Shown one piece after another: positions 57,932 to 64,000 of a stretch of 64,000 nucleotides of DNA. The translations under genes and the position numbers were made by a program. The stretch covers positions 1 to 64,000 of the forward strand of contig CACWLA010000009.1 in assembly GCA_902761665.1 (NCBI GenBank), given 5' to 3'. Position 1 is the stretch's first letter. Each line of letters opens with the position of its first letter. The notes under the pieces are model-generated. The model worked only from the letters and a program-made list of their open reading frames with translations, was not told the DNA's origin and searched no databases. Origin of the DNA: an uncultured Lachnospiraceae bacterium (GTDB lineage Bacteria > Bacillota > Clostridia > Lachnospirales > Lachnospiraceae).

Positions 57932-60900
57932 ATGCAAAGACTGATACCGAATAAAACGAAAGTAAGCGTGGAACTGTTCCGCGGTGTAACGATCGGGGAT
58001 GTGATCGTCGGCGGCATCGGCATGCTCATGCTGGTACTGGTGATCATTTCCAACCTGCCCTTCAAACTGGGCTTTTCGATCATCGTCGTCGCCCTGACTG
58101 CCCTGCTGCTCATCCGCCTCGACGACCAGCCGAACTATGTCTATCTGCTTCATATCCTGAGTTTCCTGGGCTATAAGCGGCACTTCGGCAGGCGGAGCAG
58201 TGTTCTGACAGGCGGTGAAGCGGACAAACCCGCGAAGTCCCGCACGCAGACGATCAAGGAACAGACGATCGCCAAAGGGCGCAAGGAACGCCGCAAGAAA
58301 GAAGATGCTCTGCTGAAGAGCAAGACGCTGAGCGACGAGGAGCGGGAAGAGATCCTGGCGCGGCGCGAAGAGGAAGACCGCGCGGCGGCCGAGAAAGCGG
58401 CAGCCGCAGCAGAATCATCCTTGAAGCGCGAATCGATGAGCGAGATCATCGCTTTCACCGGGATCCACGATAACTGTATCGAATATCTGGACGGCCAGTA
58501 CTACGGCGCCGTCCTGCAGATCGATCCGGTGGAGTTCCGTTTCTTCAGCGAACACCGCCGCACGAATTCCATCGAGAACTGTTTCGGGCGCATTCTGCGT
58601 TCCCTGCATTCGAATTACTGTGCGAACATCGTCAAGCTGGAACAGCCGATCATGTACGACAGTTATCTGGCAAAGGAATACGCAAAGCTCCGGGATCTGG
58701 CTGACAGCTATGAAAATGCCATCCTGAGCGAAGAGGAACTGAAAGCGCGCGTCGAGGTCGAATATGACCGCATCAATGAGCTGCGGGCATACAGCAGTAC
58801 GAACAAGGTCATCAATTCCTTCTTCTACCTGGTGCTGTTCGACAGTGACCGCCGCCAGCTGGAAAATCAGATCCGCGACGCGGCGAACCAGCTGACGAAC
58901 GGTGAACTGACGGTGCGCCGCCTGGATGACAGAGGCCTTGCCGTTTTCCTGAAATATTCGAATCAGATCGACTTTGACGAGAGAGAAGTTGAGAAGATCG
59001 CAGCGGAAGATCTGGCAGCCTGGGCGCAGCCCGAGACGGTGGATATCCACGTGCGCAACGTTGAAGTCAACCACATCATCACCCATAACTTCCGGGTCGT
59101 GCATTATCCCACGCTGGTCGGCGATGCCTGGCTCGCGGGGGTCATGAGCATCCCGGGCACGAAGGTCGTGGTGAAATGCAGCCCGATGGACCGCGCAAGG
59201 TCCATCCGCAACATCGACCATTCCCTGACGGAACTGCGCGGCCAGTGGTCGTCCACCGGCATCGATTCCAAGCGGATGGAGATCGAGACGCACATCGCCA
59301 CCCTGCAGGAACTGCTGGCAACGCTCCAGAGCGATACCGAAGCCCTGCTGGAATGCAATGTTTACGTAACGGCTTATGATATCGTAAGTTCGCGGAACAA
59401 CCATAAGATCCCGCAGGATCAGTGGAGCGAACTGCCGGCCGTGTCGGAGATGAAAAAGAACATCCGCCGGACCTGGCAGGAGAGCGGCTTCCGTCTGAAC
59501 AACATGGAATTCGATCAGGTCCAGGCCTTCATCGGTTCCCAGGTCAGTGCCTTCGACCCGATGGCCAAGGAAGGACGCGGCATCGCCAGCAACACCGTGG
59601 CAGCCTGCTATCCCTGGATCTTCTCGCATATTTCCGACGAGGGCGGCGTAAAACTCGGCGAGAGCGACGGCATCCCGGTCTTCATCGATTTCTTCCGCCG
59701 TGACGCCGAACGCGTGAACAGCAACATGGTGATCGTCGGTAAATCCGGTTCCGGTAAATCCTACGCGACCAAATCGCTGCTGACGAACCTGGCGGCTGAG
59801 GACGCGAAGATCTTCATCCTCGACCCTGAAAACGAATATACAGAACTGGCCCGCAATCTGCACGGCCAGGTCATTAACGTGGGCAATGCCCAGTACGGAA
59901 GGCTGAATCCCTTCCATATCATTACGGCGCTTGATGACGACGAAGCCGGCGAGAACGGCCCGAGCGGCAGTTACGCCACGCACCTGCAGTTCCTGGAGGA
60001 ATTCTTCCGCCAGATCATGCCGGACTGCGAAAAGGACGCCATGGAGTATCTGAATACCCTGGTGGACCACATGTACCTGACCCGCGACATCACGGGTGAT
60101 ACGGATCTGTCGAAGCTCACGCCGCAGGACTATCCGGTCTTTGATGACCTTTATGACGAAGTCCTGCAGGAGTTCCAGAGCAGTGACAACCCCTTCACCC
60201 GCGACCTGCTGCGTTCGCTCATGAACTACATTGCGAAGTTCTCTTCGGGCGGCCGCAACGCGAACATCTGGAACGGGCCGAGCACGGTCACCACGGATGA
60301 GAACTTCACGGTCTTCAACTTCCAGTCGATGCTGGCGAACCGCAACCAGACAATTGCCAACGCGCAGATGCTGCTGGTGCTCAAATACATCGACAACGAG
60401 ATCATCAAGAACCGGGACTACAATTTGAAATACAGGACGAACCGCAAGATCGTGGTCGTCATCGACGAAGCCCACGTCTTCATCGATTCGAAGTACCCGG
60501 TCGCATTGGATTTCATGTTCCAGCTGGCGAAGCGCATCCGGAAATACAACGGCATGCAGATCGTCATCACGCAGAACATCAAGGACTTCGTAGGTTCCGA
60601 AGAACTGGCCAGAAAGTCGACGGCCATCATCAACGCCTGCCAGTACAGCTTCATTTTCTCCCTGGCGCCGAACGACATGCAGGATCTGGTCCTGCTGTAC
60701 GAGAAAGCCGGCGGCATCAACGAAAACGAACAGGAACAGATCGTGCAGGCACCGCGCGGACAGGCTTTCACCATCATGAGCCCGACCAGCCGTTCGACCT
60801 TCCGGGTGCAGACTTCGCCCGGCGTGGCGGACATGTTCGAACAGAACGGCTATGTGAGCCGTTACTTCAGCGGTCCGCAGGGCGAAGCCAACTGGGAAGA

Positions 60901-61933
60901 TTTCGTCGGTGTCCACCGCGCTGCGCATGACGCTGCAGTCGCCGCCCTCGGCCGCAGCGAACACTTCCCGCTTTCGGTACCGGAGGAGGACGACTGGGCC
61001 GGCAGCAGCCGCGTTACGTTGAATGTATACGAAGAAGACGAATATGAGGAATACGCCCGCGAGCACGGCGGCGTAAGCCTGAACTATGCGGAACCCGAAG
61101 AGGAAGACGAAGACGATTTCTGGAACGAAAAGCCGGCAAGACCGGCACTGACCGCAAAGGAAGAACGCCCGGCGCAGACAGCCGGGATCGGTCTGGACAG
61201 CATGAGCAGTGCACAGACGGATATCTTCTCCAAGATCGCCTCTGCCCTCGGCCGCATGGCCGATGCTGCGGAACGGGGCGGTACGGAAGCAGTACCGTTA
61301 GCCGGTGCTTTCGCCGGGGCAGCTGCACAGTCCGTACAGGCAGAGACCGAGCGCGAACGCATGCTCCGCGAGAAGGAAGAAGAAATTCTGCGGATGCAGC
61401 AGGAACTGGAAGAGCGACTTCGTGCCCTTCGGGAAGGCCGCGTGGAAGATGTGCTTCAGCCTGAAGAGGAACCTGAGACCCGGGAAAAGGGCGAAGACTT
61501 CTACCACATTTCGGACGACGAAGAATACGGCGGCGAGGAAGACGGTGCACTTTCGGTGCTGTTTGACGACGGCAGTCTGTTCACCTCCGGATCCGACGAC
61601 GACGATGACGATGAAGACGAAGACACGTCAGCAATCGGCGCAGACGGATGGCTTGACGAAGACGTTCCGGACGACACCGATGCCGAAGAGAACGAAAGCG
61701 AAGAGGATGAAGAGGATGAAGAGGAAGAAGAGGACGAAGGCGAAGAAGACGATGACGACGATTTCATGGCGTCCTTCTGCAGCTTTGCCGAAAGCCTCAT
61801 GAAGATGTCGCCGTTTGAAAAGATGCAGGCGAACGGCAGCACGGTGTCGGAGATCACGCTGGACGACCTGAACCGCGAGATCGCAGCGCGCAGTGAGCGC
61901 ATGCGGAAGATCCGGTCGGGCGGCAGCAATTGA
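57932..61933 (+). CDS. PrgI/VirB3-VirB4 fusion ATPase with acidic tail
   Basis: 1333 residues. The first 75 or so hold two membrane helices of the PrgI/VirB3 type (TIGDVIVGGIGMLMLVLVII). A charged coiled linker (about 90-165) leads into a VirB4-type ATPase with Walker A VGKSGSGKS (about 602-610), Walker B VVVIDEAHVFID (about 842) and ITQNIKDF. After about 1030 comes a mixed tail, then a run of almost only D and E (about 1219-1277), then a basic helix. VirB3-VirB4 fusions are known, but the acidic tail is not usual. This is the motor of the system. Confidence 0.93.
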   Translation: MQRLIPNKTKVSVELFRGVTIGDVIVGGIGMLMLVLVIISNLPFKLGFSIIVVALTALLLIRLDDQPNYVYLLHILSFLGYKRHFGRRSSVLTGGEADKPAKSRTQTIKEQTIAKGRKERRKKEDALLKSKTLSDEEREEILARREEEDRAAAEKAAAAAESSLKRESMSEIIAFTGIHDNCIEYLDGQYYGAVLQIDPVEFRFFSEHRRTNSIENCFGRILRSLHSNYCANIVKLEQPIMYDSYLAKEYAKLRDLADSYENAILSEEELKARVEVEYDRINELRAYSSTNKVINSFFYLVLFDSDRRQLENQIRDAANQLTNGELTVRRLDDRGLAVFLKYSNQIDFDEREVEKIAAEDLAAWAQPETVDIHVRNVEVNHIITHNFRVVHYPTLVGDAWLAGVMSIPGTKVVVKCSPMDRARSIRNIDHSLTELRGQWSSTGIDSKRMEIETHIATLQELLATLQSDTEALLECNVYVTAYDIVSSRNNHKIPQDQWSELPAVSEMKKNIRRTWQESGFRLNNMEFDQVQAFIGSQVSAFDPMAKEGRGIASNTVAACYPWIFSHISDEGGVKLGESDGIPVFIDFFRRDAERVNSNMVIVGKSGSGKSYATKSLLTNLAAEDAKIFILDPENEYTELARNLHGQVINVGNAQYGRLNPFHIITALDDDEAGENGPSGSYATHLQFLEEFFRQIMPDCEKDAMEYLNTLVDHMYLTRDITGDTDLSKLTPQDYPVFDDLYDEVLQEFQSSDNPFTRDLLRSLMNYIAKFSSGGRNANIWNGPSTVTTDENFTVFNFQSMLANRNQTIANAQMLLVLKYIDNEIIKNRDYNLKYRTNRKIVVVIDEAHVFIDSKYPVALDFMFQLAKRIRKYNGMQIVITQNIKDFVGSEELARKSTAIINACQYSFIFSLAPNDMQDLVLLYEKAGGINENEQEQIVQAPRGQAFTIMSPTSRSTFRVQTSPGVADMFEQNGYVSRYFSGPQGEANWEDFVGVHRAAHDAAVAALGRSEHFPLSVPEEDDWAGSSRVTLNVYEEDEYEEYAREHGGVSLNYAEPEEEDEDDFWNEKPARPALTAKEERPAQTAGIGLDSMSSAQTDIFSKIASALGRMADAAERGGTEAVPLAGAFAGAAAQSVQAETERERMLREKEEEILRMQQELEERLRALREGRVEDVLQPEEEPETREKGEDFYHISDDEEYGGEEDGALSVLFDDGSLFTSGSDDDDDDEDEDTSAIGADGWLDEDVPDDTDAEENESEEDEEDEEEEEDEGEEDDDDDFMASFCSFAESLMKMSPFEKMQANGSTVSEITLDDLNREIAARSERMRKIRSGGSN

Positions 61934-61957
61934 TGCGCTGTGGAGGAGCGAAAGCTT

Positions 61958-64000
61958 ATGGATAACGCAGAAAAGAGAATTCGAAAAGGATGCTTCTCCG
62001 GAAGGGGACACATGCTGCGCAGGCTGATGTCTGTGCTGCTTGTGCTGGCGATGCTGTTCCAGCTGCTGCCGGACTCCGCGGTCAAAGCGGAGGCTTCTTC
62101 GGGCGGTACCGCAAAGGAGCTCGGCAAGTTCAGCAGGGTGGGCAACGGCAGGAACATGACCAACACCTATATCCTGGAGATCAGCAGCGGCACCAGAAAC
62201 GGAGGCGGCGCGGCGGATAATGTTCTCTACTTTGCCGTCTACTATACGACGACGGACAATGTACAGCGCACGGCCATCCTGATCCCGACCGTGGATGCGC
62301 TCACCAACAGCTTTGAGCAAGCTGCAGGCTACGGCAACCGCAATTCCCGCATCGAAATGGTCCGGAACGTCTTCAACTACAGAAATCAGAATTACAATGA
62401 ACGCCAGGCACTCGGTTCCGTACAGACCGACCAGCTCATATTCAAGGCGCAGGGGCAGGTAGTGTCTTTTGACAAGATCCAGATCTTCGGCAAGAAAACA
62501 CAAACTGACAGCACATGGACCTGTCAGGCCATGCGCATCCATCAGGTGAATACCCTCTACGGTCTGGACATGGCGGGGTGGTATTCGAACAATTATTTCA
62601 TTGACTTTGCCGGTGAAGTTGTCGCGGACGTCGTGATGAGCGACGGCAGCGGTATCTTTCGCTGGAACAACACCGGCGGATGCAAGACCATCACGGGACT
62701 TACCGACCGCAGCGGCGCTTCGGGCATGACGCTCATCAATAAACGGGACATGGAAAGTTTCAGACGCATGTACCCCAACATGAGAACCAGTATCGGACAG
62801 CAGCACAAAAGCCAGGAAACGAATACGATCGTCGTCCGGCTTGACCTGGCTGACCAGGCCGGCGCCGGACTGGAAGCGCTTGCCGGCTCGTACGCAGCAG
62901 GAAGCAACTCGAAGGTCAGTTCCCTGAAATTCTGTGAGAGCGCAGTGATCAGGGTCCGCTATACTGACACTTACGGGGTGATCCGTGAACTTTCACTGCC
63001 GTTCATGATCAACGCGCTGGGGCAGGTGGTCGAAGCGCTTGGCGACGTCCCCATCGCAGGATTTGCCCAGCAGGGCGATTCCATCGCGATCCCTTTGATG
63101 CTGCCGGATTTCGTGAACCTCAATTATATCGGACTGATCCTTGGTGAGAGCGAAGCGAGAGAAGCGTCGCAGATCATTCTGACGGATCCCTCCAATGCGA
63201 TCCGCAACGACCGCATCAAGCGTTCCGAGAGTGACGACATCAACTATTCCTGCTTTGCGGTATACCGCGACGTCAGGACGACGGTTTCGATGGATGCGAA
63301 CGGTGCAACGCTGCAGTACAGTTTTGATCCCGGCCCTAAGAACCCGGTGCAGTATTCCAGTTCCACTTCGATCAACGGCATCAATATTCCGACAAAGAGC
63401 CTGAAGTATATCACCCTTCAGGATTACAATCCCAATATCGTGCTGGGACCGGTCGACCGGCTTGACCGTTATCTTGTCACGGTCTATACCGATGACGTGG
63501 TCAATGCAGGCACGGCTGCCGATATCAAGATGCAGTTCCACTATCTCAGCCTGAAGGACAAGGAACTGGTCAGCGATACCTACACCATTAAGGACTATGT
63601 CCAGCAATTCTACGGCGAATGGGCCGGCAACATCAGCGAATTTGCCTATAAATACGGTTTCAGCCAGGGAAGCTCTGTTCAGTTCATGATCCCGCTCCAG
63701 GGCGTCCGCGAGTTCACGGATGTTTCGATCAAGGTGGAAGGCAATGACGAATGGCAGGTCGGCGGAATAACGATCGCCTATGTCACCTCCTATGAAGGCC
63801 GCACGGCGGTCTGGGAGGAAGTTGCCAGTAAGGAAGTCGATACAGCCAATCCGACCCAGCCGAAATATGCATCGCATCTTCGCTACAGACGTAAGGTTGA
63901 AACAGAAGCGACCTGCTTTACCCTCGGAAACATTCCGGGTCCTAAGAAACCGGTACCCGGTGATCCCGGCTGGGAAGCCGGTACGCTTATCCAGGATGAT
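61958..64000 (+). CDS. Large secreted protein of the T4SS-like operon, cut by the right edge
   Basis: At least 681 codons; the frame is open to the edge. Signal peptide (RRLMSVLLVLAMLFQLLP, cleavage near 45). The part at about 60-230 (TYILEISSGTRNGG; FDKIQIFGKKTQTDSTWTCQ) has a rhythm like PLAT-type domains, but I am unsure. The rest is beta-rich; no anchor seen yet. GGAGGAG precedes the ATG, 24 bp after the ATPase gene. Probably an exported substrate or a surface part of the machine. Confidence 0.8.
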   Translation, partial: MDNAEKRIRKGCFSGRGHMLRRLMSVLLVLAMLFQLLPDSAVKAEASSGGTAKELGKFSRVGNGRNMTNTYILEISSGTRNGGGAADNVLYFAVYYTTTDNVQRTAILIPTVDALTNSFEQAAGYGNRNSRIEMVRNVFNYRNQNYNERQALGSVQTDQLIFKAQGQVVSFDKIQIFGKKTQTDSTWTCQAMRIHQVNTLYGLDMAGWYSNNYFIDFAGEVVADVVMSDGSGIFRWNNTGGCKTITGLTDRSGASGMTLINKRDMESFRRMYPNMRTSIGQQHKSQETNTIVVRLDLADQAGAGLEALAGSYAAGSNSKVSSLKFCESAVIRVRYTDTYGVIRELSLPFMINALGQVVEALGDVPIAGFAQQGDSIAIPLMLPDFVNLNYIGLILGESEAREASQIILTDPSNAIRNDRIKRSESDDINYSCFAVYRDVRTTVSMDANGATLQYSFDPGPKNPVQYSSSTSINGINIPTKSLKYITLQDYNPNIVLGPVDRLDRYLVTVYTDDVVNAGTAADIKMQFHYLSLKDKELVSDTYTIKDYVQQFYGEWAGNISEFAYKYGFSQGSSVQFMIPLQGVREFTDVSIKVEGNDEWQVGGITIAYVTSYEGRTAVWEEVASKEVDTANPTQPKYASHLRYRRKVETEATCFTLGNIPGPKKPVPGDPGWEAGTLIQDD

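Noticed and set aside
58415-61066. An 883-codon antisense open frame opposite the VirB4-type ATPase
   Set aside because: The plus strand carries Walker motifs and a good start; the antisense product has no recognisable fold.

Overview
The window looks like a chromosomal segment of a GC-rich, endospore-lineage Clostridia, most likely a Lachnospiraceae relative. The reasons are AGGAGG-type ribosome binding sites, sigma-A promoters with 17-bp spacers, a CIRCE heat-shock operator, GerW/YtfJ and CotH-type proteins, Asp23, FakA, a CsbB/YfhO pair and classic Clostridia gene orders (scpA-scpB, gmk-rpoZ-rimO-pgsA, rpmB...asp23-fakA-recG). Taxonomy is inferred from gene content only. I see no phage, insertion sequence or CRISPR array.

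Layout: 0-4.8 kb (minus) holds the start of recD2, mreB and htpG. 5-10.7 kb (plus) holds a C69 dipeptidase, a phosphoesterase, scpA-scpB, trmK and an MFS carrier. 10.7-12.5 kb holds a degenerate MocR-type regulator divergent from an ECF S component. 12.6-19.4 kb (plus) holds a STAS-kinase fusion, PHP and MBL hydrolases, a D,D-carboxypeptidase, a flavodoxin, an EFR1-type ferredoxin and a 2-hydroxyacid dehydrogenase. 19.5-23.9 kb (minus) holds a YfhO/CsbB glycosylation pair. 24-37.5 kb (plus) is housekeeping: a gmk-rpoZ fusion, rimO, pgsA, ytfI/ytfJ-like genes, rpmB, mscS, asp23, fakA, recG, galK, galM and a CvpA-like protein. Two tRNAs (Leu-CAG, Gly-GCC) follow on the minus strand.

40-44.1 kb (minus) is a four-gene operon led by a fusion of a YidC/Oxa1 insertase to a CDP-glycerol glycerophosphotransferase-like domain, then a small membrane protein, a HAD phosphatase and a membrane-anchored glycerophosphodiesterase. 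Together these suggest a glycerol-phosphate polymer pathway at the membrane. 44.2-47.8 kb (plus) holds a HAD-IIA phosphatase, an MFS carrier and a GNAT-like protein. 47.9-49.8 kb (minus) is a two-component pair whose regulator has its Xre-type HTH in front of the receiver domain.

50-64 kb (plus) is the most unusual part: a CotH-type surface protein, then, behind a repeat-rich promoter region, a type IV secretion-like operon. Its order is VirB2-like pilin, attenuator-like hairpins, unknown small protein, secreted beta-helix-like protein, membrane-anchored surface protein, VirB6-like channel, a PrgI/VirB3-VirB4 ATPase fusion with an acidic tail, and a large secreted protein that runs off the right edge. 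No relaxase, coupling protein or peptidoglycan hydrolase is visible in the window, so this may be a dedicated secretion or adhesion machine rather than a standard conjugative element. That remains inference until the right flank is read.
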